Shown piece by piece: positions 8,464 through 16,788 of a stretch of 64,000 bases of DNA (within the stretch, counting starts at the first letter, position 1; each line of letters starts with the position of its first letter). The stretch is taken from contig JAAVZR010000024.1 of NCBI GenBank assembly GCA_022791755.1, positions 62,001 through 126,000 on the forward strand, read 5' to 3'. The position numbers and the translations under genes are program-made. The DNA is from Lachnospiraceae bacterium (GTDB lineage: Bacteria; Bacillota; Clostridia; Lachnospirales; Lachnospiraceae). The notes below the pieces were generated by a model that saw only the letters and a program-made list of their open reading frames with translations, searched no databases and had not been told where the DNA came from.

Positions 8464-11400
8464 TTATTTCTTTAATTCAATGTCGGGAAGCGCCTCCAGG
8501 GCCGGCACATCAAAGAAAAGCGTGTCGCTGACCAGTCTCTGTCCCTCATTGGTCAGGGCGTCATCCACCCGATACAGTTCTGCTCTTACTCCGGAAGGCA
8601 GCTCGCCGATATCAGAAGGTTCGATCCAGTAAATCCATGCGCCGTCGGAGATATCTCCCAGCATGGCGTTCCCCGGATCCGGAGCCAGCACGATCTGGCT
8701 GGCTGTCAAAGCGCCGTCACTGTCAATGCCCCCCACGATATTTCCGGCTTCATCATAAAGCACTACCACATTATACGCAGGATTTCCTTTATATTCTCCT
8801 GTAAATATCAGAGAACCGGCAGGAATCTTCTGCTCCTTTGCTTCTCCGGATGCTTCCTGATACACATAATCCTCTTTCAGGATACCGATCGCCGGAGTCG
8901 CATCTGTCGTCCTGTAAAACTCCACATTATCGCCGGAGGGAGCGATCAGATCCATTTCCGTTACGGAAACCTCTCTTCCTGCCATCCCGGCGGCGGTGAT
9001 TCTGACGCTGACCGCGTCATAAATCGCAATGCGGGGATCCTTGTCTGCTCCGTCGCCCATATCCTGGTTGGTAAAGTATATCCTCACAGAGCCGTCGCTC
9101 TCAGACACAAAAGTACCGTCCTCCGTAAAGCTTCCTTCCTTGACAGTCTCAAAGTTCTGGCCGTCACGGCTTATTTCAATGCGATACGCATCTATGCGCC
9201 CGTCTCCGCTCCCAGCGGTATAACGCAGGCCGCAGATCCTTTCGCTGCGGTTCAGAGCCAGAACAATATAAGGATCCTCTCCCGCATCGGAAACGCCGGT
9301 ATAGGTTTCATCCTTCTTGCCGTCAATCATCATGGATGCCGCCGGTTCCGTGGTGGGCATACAGGAGGTATCCTCTCCCCCTTCCACCTGGACGTCCTGG
9401 TCCGATTTCATATTGGTCTCTATGGTCCATCCTGTTTTTTCCAGAATCCCGTCGCCGCTCAGCTTCACCGCTTCTGTGACAAAGGCTGCCGAACGGTTCA
9501 TATACTGGTCTACGGCCGCCACTTCATAGTAGACAGCCCGGTTTCCCAGATGCCCCACAGAATCCACATAGGTGTCCGTGGTGGTAAAGCCCACCACCTC
9601 TCTCTGCTCTTTACCCTGGGCTATCGTTACCCGGGTGATCTCAAATCCCAGAACCACTTCGGTCTTACCGGTCATAGTCAGGGTGACTTCACTGTCCTGT
9701 GCATGAACAGCAGCATTTACCACATCCTTTTTATCAATGGTGCCGTCGGCGCCGCTGACGCCTCCCTTTTCGATCCGATATGCTCTGGCGTCCTCGCACA
9801 TATAGTAGATGGCTCTCTCTTCCGGTTCAAACTGGCTCATATATGCCTTCGTGGCCTGATTCGGGATCAGCCCCCAGCGTATGAAAAATTCACTCAGGTC
9901 TTTCTCCGCCGCCGCGCTGGCCAGACGCATCAGATTCTGGTCGGAACCTCCGTCCAGAGTCAGAGCCACTCCGCCCGGCTTCGGCGCTCCGGAGCTGTCT
10001 CTGGCATAGCTGTCCACACGGGCAAAAAACAGGTTATCAAAGATCTCATCATAGTTATCATACAGCCTGAAATTATATCCGTTGTCGTAGGCCAGATGCA
10101 GCTGCCAGTACATGGCCAGCTGTACGAATACATTGTTGGCATGACCCACCGTACCTGATGTCACCTTTTCGTATACATCCGCATACCGGTATCGGGTTGA
10201 TCCGTTTGTATCGTCCGACTTTGCCAGCATGGAGAAATAATTATTGGTCACCTCGGCAAAGGCATATGCCCCCTGATTGATATCATGACCGATCTCATGG
10301 GCAATTCCCCAGCCAAAATAGGTTCCGCTTATCAGCTTTCCGTTCTCGTCCACCTGCGGCGTTTTGCCTGTCACCATTCCTCTGGTCTCCGGCCACTGGA
10401 TTCCGATATGATTGCCGGCCGCATACATAAAGGCGCCTCCGTTCATCTTCATATAACGGATATTCAGATGACGGGCGGGAAGACGGTTCGCAGTGACGAT
10501 ACTCTCTGCCGTTCCTTCCGCAAAGCTGTCCGTCAGTCCCTTATGCTGATAGAAAAGGGTCAGCATTCCGTCCATGGCCTTTGCAGAAGCATCCAGCTGC
10601 GCCGCCATATCTCCGGACTTCAGCGCATCGCGGACCTGTGATGCCGGCAGCGATAAGAGCATGTAGTTCAGCATAATCTCCGTCACATTGGCCGTACACT
10701 GCTGTGCATCATAAGCATACTCGTGCGCCGCCTCCGTGTGGGCCTGCTCCAGATTATCCACAAAGGCATTAAGCTCTGCCACATACCGGTTGATTCTGTC
10801 GGCCCTCTCCTGCTCATCCGCCACCTGATACAGGTCCAGAACCGGAATCTTCGTTCCGCCGCTGCTTCTCACCGCATACTGCTCCGAAGCATTCCTGCCC
10901 CTGTATTCCACATAAAGAGAACCTCCCTTTTCCCTGTCATTGGAAATCATTCCGGGGATTGTCACCACATTACGTCCGATCTTCAGGCGCACCACATCCT
11001 TCGCCACGGCCGAGCCTTCCGCGTGGTACTGGCTGGCCACCAGATACAGATCGCTGTTTTCTCCGCTTTTCTTCGTATCATGACCCACATAGATCACGAT
11101 CTCTTCTCCCGCAGAAGCACTGACGCCGATGGGCTGCCAACCATTGAGTCCGCCTACGGCCAACTGGCTGTCCGCCGCGCTGTTGATTCCGGTATGGACG
11201 GTAATAATGTCATCCAGGCTGCTCTGATTGTCAAAAAGATCCTGAGCTGCGTTCAGTTCTCTCTCCAGAATCTCCTTATCCGGATGATACTCATCGTTAT
11301 GTTTTTCTTCCAGCCTTGCCCGCAGGCCATCGAGCTCTTCCTGTGTCACATCGCTTCTCAGGGTGAGATGAAGGGCATCGCCGTACAGAGCCATGATATC

Positions 11401-13935
11401 TGCTTCCAGAGAATCATACTCATAAAACCGCAGTTCCGATACCGCGATCTCTCTGACATAGCGGCTGAAGCCCAAACGGACTCTGGAGGTCGTCACCGGC
11501 GCAGTAAGCTTAATCACATAATAATAGCGTCCCTGAGAATCCTTTTTCTCTGACAGGCTCACCCCGTCCGCCCGGACCTCCTTATTCTGTGCCGCATCCC
11601 AGTAATAGACAGCCGCCGTGCTGTAGCGATAGGTATTGTCCGGAGCCGCAAACACGAACCGGTCCATGGTATACTCCTGATCCAGCTCTACCGTCACGCC
11701 CTTCTTTCCATTATCATAGAAGACGCCCTCATCCCAGTCGGCTATATAGAAATAGGACGAGAAATTTCCGTCTACCGTTCCCAGAGCCGTATTCTGATTT
11801 CCTTCATCCAGAGGACTGCCGTTCATGGAGCCTCTTCCTCTGACGGCCGACTTCACATGACTTAAAAGCTTTCCTTCTTCCGTAACCTCTGTGATAATCC
11901 GGTACTGAGGAAGCTGGACCGGATCCGTTCCCACCGTCACAGCCGCAACCGTTTCGGAGGCCGCTCCTTCACCGATCTCATTGACACCAGTTACATAAAT
12001 CACATATTTCGTGCAGTCTAACAATCCGCGGATCACATAAGACGTACCCTCGATCCCTTCGATCTTCTGAAAACTTTCCTCACCGTCCGCTTTGTAATAG
12101 AGATTGCAGGTGTCCGCATCCTCATCGGCCTTCCAGCTCACACGGATGGACTGAAAAGCCCCTTCTGCCTGCACTCCTGCGGGGGCATCCGGCACTTTAT
12201 CCGTTTTCGGAACCACTCGCACCGGATCACTGTAGCCGCTGCGCCAGTCTCCATTGACAGACTGTACGCAGACGATATATTCCTCATTATTTTTCAGCTT
12301 ATCATTCTGAAACTGTGTAATCTTCATGGATGTGGCTGTGGTTCTGTGAGTCTCCGTTACCCCTCCGTAGGTAATAGACACCTCATAGCTGGTCACATTT
12401 CTGGCTTTCTGCCATGTCAGGGAGATCAGCTTATTCCCACCTTCCGCCGTCAGACCTTCCGGGATATCCCTGGCCGGTTCCGGAATCCGGCTTTCCATAT
12501 CATTCAGGAATTCCACCCGGGATATCTCCGCCAGGTTTCCGTTCGTCGTTCCCGTAATGGTAAAGATAACCCGTTTTACCGCTACCTTCTGTCCCAGACG
12601 AACCGTGATCGTACCATCCGCCTCGATTGTGGCGCTGCCGCTCATCTTACTGGCCATCAGCGCGGCACGGCCTGCCTGATACCGGGCTGCCGGCACTTCC
12701 ACCGCCTGCTCGTTCCCGTTCTCATCCAGATAGCTCACCATGATTGTGGCCTGGCTGATCGTATTCTCACTGCCGGCAGGAGACTGGATTACCAGTCCGT
12801 CCATCAGCAGTCCTTCTCTGGAATCAGCAAAGTCAAACCCCAGCGATACCGGACTGGATGTGCTGATCGTGCCGCCGTCCGCCGGCGACAGCGTGACAGT
12901 GCCCTCGTTTGTCAGCAGAGAGGACAGATCCCCCTCCACTTTTGTATCTTTGCTCTGAGCGGTACGCACCGCATCCTTCGGAATCTGTAATTCCACTGTG
13001 GAATCCCTGCCGGCATCATCCACGCCAAAATACCTGGTAAAATACTGCAGGTCCATCAGATCCACTTTCTGATCCTTGTTCAGGTCAAAAACCGGGTCGT
13101 ACTTCCCGCTCTGAATCGTATCAATCAGCCGGTCCCTGTCATCGGCATCCAGCTTATCGTCCCCTGTAAAATCACCGGCAATCAGCATCCCCGGATGAGC
13201 TCCGTCAAATCCTTCCGCTCTGCCGGTGTACAGCTGCAGTTTGCAGTGATACTGCTCTACCCGGACCGTCTGCGCGTAATTCACATACCCGTCCGCCGAC
13301 ACACTGAGAAGATACTCTCCGGGTGCAAGATTGTCAAAACGAACCGTCCCCTGGGACGCTGCCAGCCCTTCGGCAGGCGTGAGCTCGATCTCGCCGCTTT
13401 GCGATTCGGGGCCGCTCAGTGTCACATTGAACTTCGCGTTTCCCAAAAGACGCATCCCGGATACAATCGCCAGTTCGATGCCTCCGTTTATGGAAACGGT
13501 CTCTCTGCCCTCTGTCGTATAGGGCGTCCCGGCTGTGTCTGAGGCCGTCGTTTCTTCCGGCTGTGTATCCGCTGCCTCTCCCGGCTGTGAGCCGGTCTCC
13601 TGCCCCGTCTGCGGGACTGTGGTACTTTCCGGCTGCGAAGCCGTGGTGCCTTCTCCCTGCGAAGCTGTCGTGCTTTCTTCCTGTGAGGCCGTCGTGCTTT
13701 CCTTTTGCGCGGCGGTCGTGCTCTCCTCCTGTACAGCCGTTGTGCTCTCTGTCTGTACAGGCGCGGCGCTTTCCTCCTGGGCTGCCGTCGTATCTGCCGG
13801 CTGTGAGACGGTAGTCTCCTCATCATACAGAATGCTGCTGCTTAATGGCTTGGCATGACCTGTAAAGGCGCCCGCTTCAAAAGCCAGCACAGCGGCCAGG
13901 ATTCCTGCCAATAGTCTGGATGTCCCTTTTTTCAT
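8464..13935 (-). CDS. Secreted multidomain M60-like (mucinase-type) metallopeptidase with dockerin
   Basis: This 1823-residue protein has a signal peptide (about 1-28). A Ser/Thr/Gln/Glu repeat tract (about 40-135) precedes a beta domain (about 150-235). A type I dockerin (about 251-304) shows two calcium loops of the D-x-N/T-x-D-x3-D-x2-D type. A galactose-binding-like region and two fibronectin III modules (about 490-680) follow, then a discoidin-like region, then the M60-like catalytic domain. The zinc motif HEIGH is at 1213-1217 with a further Glu at 1228, fitting HExxHx(8-28)E. Family members cleave glycoproteins such as mucins outside the cell. There is no sortase motif or C-terminal membrane helix, so surface retention may depend on the dockerin and the protein encoded next. 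A terminator-like hairpin lies in the leader. Confidence 0.93.
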   Translation of the reverse strand: MKKGTSRLLAGILAAVLAFEAGAFTGHAKPLSSSILYDEETTVSQPADTTAAQEESAAPVQTESTTAVQEESTTAAQKESTTASQEESTTASQGEGTTASQPESTTVPQTGQETGSQPGEAADTQPEETTASDTAGTPYTTEGRETVSINGGIELAIVSGMRLLGNAKFNVTLSGPESQSGEIELTPAEGLAASQGTVRFDNLAPGEYLLSVSADGYVNYAQTVRVEQYHCKLQLYTGRAEGFDGAHPGMLIAGDFTGDDKLDADDRDRLIDTIQSGKYDPVFDLNKDQKVDLMDLQYFTRYFGVDDAGRDSTVELQIPKDAVRTAQSKDTKVEGDLSSLLTNEGTVTLSPADGGTISTSSPVSLGFDFADSREGLLMDGLVIQSPAGSENTISQATIMVSYLDENGNEQAVEVPAARYQAGRAALMASKMSGSATIEADGTITVRLGQKVAVKRVIFTITGTTNGNLAEISRVEFLNDMESRIPEPARDIPEGLTAEGGNKLISLTWQKARNVTSYEVSITYGGVTETHRTTATSMKITQFQNDKLKNNEEYIVCVQSVNGDWRSGYSDPVRVVPKTDKVPDAPAGVQAEGAFQSIRVSWKADEDADTCNLYYKADGEESFQKIEGIEGTSYVIRGLLDCTKYVIYVTGVNEIGEGAASETVAAVTVGTDPVQLPQYRIITEVTEEGKLLSHVKSAVRGRGSMNGSPLDEGNQNTALGTVDGNFSSYFYIADWDEGVFYDNGKKGVTVELDQEYTMDRFVFAAPDNTYRYSTAAVYYWDAAQNKEVRADGVSLSEKKDSQGRYYYVIKLTAPVTTSRVRLGFSRYVREIAVSELRFYEYDSLEADIMALYGDALHLTLRSDVTQEELDGLRARLEEKHNDEYHPDKEILERELNAAQDLFDNQSSLDDIITVHTGINSAADSQLAVGGLNGWQPIGVSASAGEEIVIYVGHDTKKSGENSDLYLVASQYHAEGSAVAKDVVRLKIGRNVVTIPGMISNDREKGGSLYVEYRGRNASEQYAVRSSGGTKIPVLDLYQVADEQERADRINRYVAELNAFVDNLEQAHTEAAHEYAYDAQQCTANVTEIMLNYMLLSLPASQVRDALKSGDMAAQLDASAKAMDGMLTLFYQHKGLTDSFAEGTAESIVTANRLPARHLNIRYMKMNGGAFMYAAGNHIGIQWPETRGMVTGKTPQVDENGKLISGTYFGWGIAHEIGHDINQGAYAFAEVTNNYFSMLAKSDDTNGSTRYRYADVYEKVTSGTVGHANNVFVQLAMYWQLHLAYDNGYNFRLYDNYDEIFDNLFFARVDSYARDSSGAPKPGGVALTLDGGSDQNLMRLASAAAEKDLSEFFIRWGLIPNQATKAYMSQFEPEERAIYYMCEDARAYRIEKGGVSGADGTIDKKDVVNAAVHAQDSEVTLTMTGKTEVVLGFEITRVTIAQGKEQREVVGFTTTDTYVDSVGHLGNRAVYYEVAAVDQYMNRSAAFVTEAVKLSGDGILEKTGWTIETNMKSDQDVQVEGGEDTSCMPTTEPAASMMIDGKKDETYTGVSDAGEDPYIVLALNRSERICGLRYTAGSGDGRIDAYRIEISRDGQNFETVKEGSFTEDGTFVSESDGSVRIYFTNQDMGDGADKDPRIAIYDAVSVRITAAGMAGREVSVTEMDLIAPSGDNVEFYRTTDATPAIGILKEDYVYQEASGEAKEQKIPAGSLIFTGEYKGNPAYNVVVLYDEAGNIVGGIDSDGALTASQIVLAPDPGNAMLGDISDGAWIYWIEPSDIGELPSGVRAELYRVDDALTNEGQRLVSDTLFFDVPALEALPDIELKK

Positions 13936-14005
13936 AGGTAACTCTCCCCTTTCTACATACCTTAAACCACATATGTCCAGGGCAGACCCCCGCCCCGATA
14001 CAAAA

Positions 14006-14045
14006 ATCCATAGTAATAGAAAATCGCCTTTTCAAAACTATGGAT
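14006..14045 (-). terminator. Hairpin with U-tract between the dehydrogenase and M60 genes
   Basis: On the minus strand ATCCATAG pairs with CTATGGAT, with an inner GAAAA/TTTTC stem, followed by a run of five to six T. It lies 81 bases after the dehydrogenase stop and may be its terminator. It also lies downstream of the likely M60 promoter (14063-14091), so it could act as an attenuator in the M60 leader. Confidence 0.65.
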
Positions 14046-14062
14046 CTTTTATAAGTATTATG

Positions 14063-14091
14063 ATTTTATCAGTCTTATTGTGATTTGACAA
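14063..14091 (-). promoter_or_regulatory. Sigma-A type promoter for the M60 operon
   Basis: Read on the minus strand, TTGTCA (14086-14091) and TAAAAT (14063-14068) are separated by 17 bases. It is the only good promoter in the 190-base gap upstream of the M60 gene. Confidence 0.55.
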
Positions 14092-14125
14092 GTATTTTTT
14101 ACTGCCCGTCTCCGATTTTCTGCGT

Positions 14126-15211
14126 TTACCGCTCACGGTGCAGGCTCCGTGCCGCATACATGGCCTTTACAATCTTTCTCGCCCCTTTATGAATCTCCTC
14201 CATCGCTCCCGGCAGCTCCTCCAATGACAGATAATCCGTAATTAAATCCGTAACCATAAACTTTCCTTCATCCATCATGCGAACAGTGTATTCCCATTCG
14301 TTCACCGGATAAGGCGCACGGCTGGAATTCCATACGCCATGCAAAACAATCTCTTTGCGAAGCGCCATACTATGTATGCCGACAGGAAGCACGGCATCCC
14401 CGGACGGATTTCCTAACAGCGAGACGACGCCTTTTGCCCTGACGCAGGAAATACAGCCGTTCAGCGCCGGCCCCGCCCCCGTGCCTTCTATTGCCGCATC
14501 TGCCAGCTTTCCGTGATGGTATCTACAAACCGCCTCCTCCACATCCTCCTCCATGGAATTTACGGCCAGAAACCCCTTTTCTCTGGCAAAGGCGACTTTA
14601 TCCGGCGCAATATCCACTAAAAGCACCCCTGCCCCGAAAAGCTCTGCCCATCTGGCCGCCATAATACCGATCGGACCCGCTCCGAAGATTACCACAAACT
14701 GCCCTGCTGCCACATCTGCCTTCCGAACAGCGTGCTGGGCCACACAGGCCGGTTCCGTCATGGCCAAAGCTTCCATGGAGGCATTGTGAGCCGGAACCAG
14801 CTGCCACTCAGAAGGAATCAGACAATATTCCGCAAAGCCTCCGTCCCTGCGTGATCCCAGATAATCGTAATGTTCACACATGGCATAATTACCAGTGACG
14901 CATGGATCACAGCTTCTGCAGGGAATCAACGGAAAAACGGCAGCCCGGACGCCTATAAGAGATCTGTCTGCCAATTCTCCCGCCTCGATAACTTCACCTG
15001 CAAATTCATGTCCGATGGTCAGCGGATAAAGCCCGTTGCTGCTTCCATGCTCATAAACCCTGGGAAGATCCGACCCGCAGATTCCGCAGGCCCCTACCTT
15101 TATCAAAAGCTCCCTCCCTTTTGGAACCGGAACAGGAATCCTGTCGCAACGCAAGTCGCTCACACTGTGAAGCCTTACGGCCTGCATCATATTATCTTTG
15201 ATATTCGGCAT
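14126..15211 (-). CDS. Zinc-dependent medium-chain dehydrogenase, galactitol/sorbitol-phosphate dehydrogenase-like
   Basis: This protein has 361 residues from the ATG at 15211, preceded by AGAGGGGA; the longer frame begins inside the upstream epimerase gene and is less likely. It shows the catalytic zinc site GACGICGSD and GHEFAG, the structural zinc cysteines CRSCDPC plus a later Cys (four in the usual spacing), and a nucleotide-binding GAGPIG motif (about 175). Relatives such as GatD oxidise polyol phosphates to keto-sugar phosphates with NAD. It follows the epimerase gene by about 20 bases, so the two probably act in one sugar-phosphate route under the divergent DeoR regulator. Substrate specificity cannot be read from sequence. 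Confidence 0.88.
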   Translation of the reverse strand: MPNIKDNMMQAVRLHSVSDLRCDRIPVPVPKGRELLIKVGACGICGSDLPRVYEHGSSNGLYPLTIGHEFAGEVIEAGELADRSLIGVRAAVFPLIPCRSCDPCVTGNYAMCEHYDYLGSRRDGGFAEYCLIPSEWQLVPAHNASMEALAMTEPACVAQHAVRKADVAAGQFVVIFGAGPIGIMAARWAELFGAGVLLVDIAPDKVAFAREKGFLAVNSMEEDVEEAVCRYHHGKLADAAIEGTGAGPALNGCISCVRAKGVVSLLGNPSGDAVLPVGIHSMALRKEIVLHGVWNSSRAPYPVNEWEYTVRMMDEGKFMVTDLITDYLSLEELPGAMEEIHKGARKIVKAMYAARSLHRER

Positions 15212-15230
15212 AATGTCCCCTCTTTCTCTC

Positions 15231-15920
15231 TCAGCAATATGCTTCAAAATTCTGTAATGCTTCCCTGAAATGCGCAATGTTCTCCTGTATCGTTCCTTCT
15301 CTCCCGAAAACGCTGGATGTACCGCAGACAAAAATATCCGCTCCGGCCCGTCTCATTTTGGGTGCATTAACAAAGCTTACGTTTCCATCCACCTCTATGA
15401 GCTTATCCTTCATTCCCGCATCTGCCAGCATTTTGCGAAGCCTGGAAATCTTATCCAGCGTCTGGGGAACCAGCTTCTGTCCTGCAAAGCCCGGATTTAC
15501 CGTCATTACAACTACACCGTCCACATCCTCCAAAACATCCTCCAGCGAGCAGAGCGGAGTCGCCGGATTTAAAGCCGCCATAGGATGAGCGCCGTATTCC
15601 CGAATGCCGGCAAGAGCCTTTTGCAGATGCCTCGTGCTCTCTACATGAACGGAAACGTACTCACCCGGCTGAATGTCAAACCAGGAAAGCTTGTCCTCAG
15701 GGTGCTCCACCATCATATGAATGTCCAGCGGAATAGACGTAATTTTCCGCAAGTGCTTGATACTTTCCGTACCCAGCATAAGATTTGGCACAAACGCTCC
15801 GTCCATCACATCCGTATGCAGCAGATCAGTATGATTTTTCTCCAGCTCGCACAGAATCTCTTTGGCGCCCTGCCATTCCGAAATACACATAACCGACGGA
15901 GATATCATAGCCCTACTCAT
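15231..15920 (-). CDS. Ribulose-phosphate 3-epimerase family protein, allulose-6-phosphate epimerase-like
   Basis: This 229-residue TIM-barrel protein has the family's metal and catalytic motifs in order: SPSVMC near the N-terminus, the metal-binding region HTDVMDGAFVPN, DIHMMV, the loop TVNPGFAGQ, the second catalytic Asp in IEVDGNV, and a phosphate-binding GTSSVFG near residue 200. The family interconverts ketose 5- or 6-phosphates at C3. The DGAFVPNLMLG and GTSSVFG variants look closer to AlsE-like epimerases than to housekeeping Rpe. The gene is first in a two-gene unit with the dehydrogenase and is divergent from the DeoR gene. Confidence 0.88.
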   Translation of the reverse strand: MSRAMISPSVMCISEWQGAKEILCELEKNHTDLLHTDVMDGAFVPNLMLGTESIKHLRKITSIPLDIHMMVEHPEDKLSWFDIQPGEYVSVHVESTRHLQKALAGIREYGAHPMAALNPATPLCSLEDVLEDVDGVVVMTVNPGFAGQKLVPQTLDKISRLRKMLADAGMKDKLIEVDGNVSFVNAPKMRRAGADIFVCGTSSVFGREGTIQENIAHFREALQNFEAYC

Positions 15921-15974
15921 TTCTTCGTCTCTTTTCTTTCATTTCTTTTCAAACCTCCTTGAAAGTTCTTGATC

Positions 15975-15990
15975 ATTATTATATAATAAT
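15975..15990. promoter_or_regulatory. 16-bp AT-only palindrome in the epimerase/DeoR divergent region
   Basis: ATTATTATATAATAAT is a perfect palindrome midway between the two divergent starts. It could be a DeoR operator overlapping promoter elements. AT-rich palindromes arise easily by chance, so this is weak. Confidence 0.35.
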
Positions 15991-16092
15991 TATAGTTTTT
16001 TTCGTCTTTCATCGCAATGTCTGGCGGAAACCTTGTAAAAAAGAAGCATTTTTCATCCGGATCAATCAAAAATGAACAGGAGTGAATAAATT

Positions 16093-16788
16093 ATGCTGGA
16101 AGCAGGACGACTGGAACAGATCCTTGAATATCTACGCGAAAAAAAGACAGCCCCCATCAATGTACTGGCCAAGCGTCTCTATGTCAGCGAGGCCACGGTG
16201 CGCCGGGATTTAAACGAATTAGAGCGCCGGGGGCTGGTGAAAAGGCTGCATGGAGGCGCTATCTTGCTGGAAGGCGCCAGCCAGGAGCTGCCTTTATATA
16301 TGAGAGAGCAGCAAAACAGCAAGGCCAAACAGGCCATCGCCCAAAAGGCGGCGCGCTATATCCGGGAAAACCAGGTCATCTTTCTTGACGCTTCCTCCAC
16401 TGTCATGCATCTCATTAAATATTTTAACTCTTTCAAAAGTCTCACCATCGTCACCAACGGAGTCAAGACCGCCCAGGAGCTGTCCCTCTCAAGCCATCGC
16501 ATCTACTGTACCGGAGGACTTATGCTGCACAATTCCTCCGCATATGTGGGCGACTATGCGGCTGATTTCGTTCGCAACTTCAATGCGGATCTCTTCTTTT
16601 TCTCCAGCCGCGGCATATCCGAGGACGGCCGGATTACCGACGCCTCCCAGGAGGAAACCTACATCCGCAAGGTCATGTTCCGGCACAGCCGCCGTCATAT
16701 CTTTCTCTATGATCACAATAAGCTGGGACAGACTTACTGCTACAATCTCTGTACTACGGACCAGATCGATGAGGCGATTACAGACTGA
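16093..16788 (+). CDS. DeoR-family transcriptional regulator
   Basis: This 231-residue protein has an N-terminal HTH_DeoR domain (about 1-58, RLEQILEYLREKKTAPINVL, then SEATVRRDLNELERRGLVKR and LHGGA). A C-terminal DeoRC sugar-phosphate sensing domain (about 75-228) carries FLDASSTV and a degenerate equivalent of the usual D-x-SK motif (YDHNKLGQ). Family members repress sugar-phosphate genes until a phosphorylated intermediate binds. It is divergent from the epimerase/dehydrogenase pair, its likely target. Its last 11 bases overlap the end of the convergent LRR-MBL gene. Confidence 0.92.
   Translation: MLEAGRLEQILEYLREKKTAPINVLAKRLYVSEATVRRDLNELERRGLVKRLHGGAILLEGASQELPLYMREQQNSKAKQAIAQKAARYIRENQVIFLDASSTVMHLIKYFNSFKSLTIVTNGVKTAQELSLSSHRIYCTGGLMLHNSSAYVGDYAADFVRNFNADLFFFSSRGISEDGRITDASQEETYIRKVMFRHSRRHIFLYDHNKLGQTYCYNLCTTDQIDEAITD

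Noticed and set aside
13535-13858. Repeated CTGT/GTCGTGCTTTC-like units that could suggest a repeat array
   Set aside because: They encode the Ser/Thr/Gln/Glu-rich repeat tract of the M60 protein; units are imperfect, short and in frame, with no spacer pattern of a CRISPR.
13936-14005. Riboswitch in the M60 leader
   Set aside because: Only a simple hairpin with U-tract is visible; I could not match any known aptamer core.
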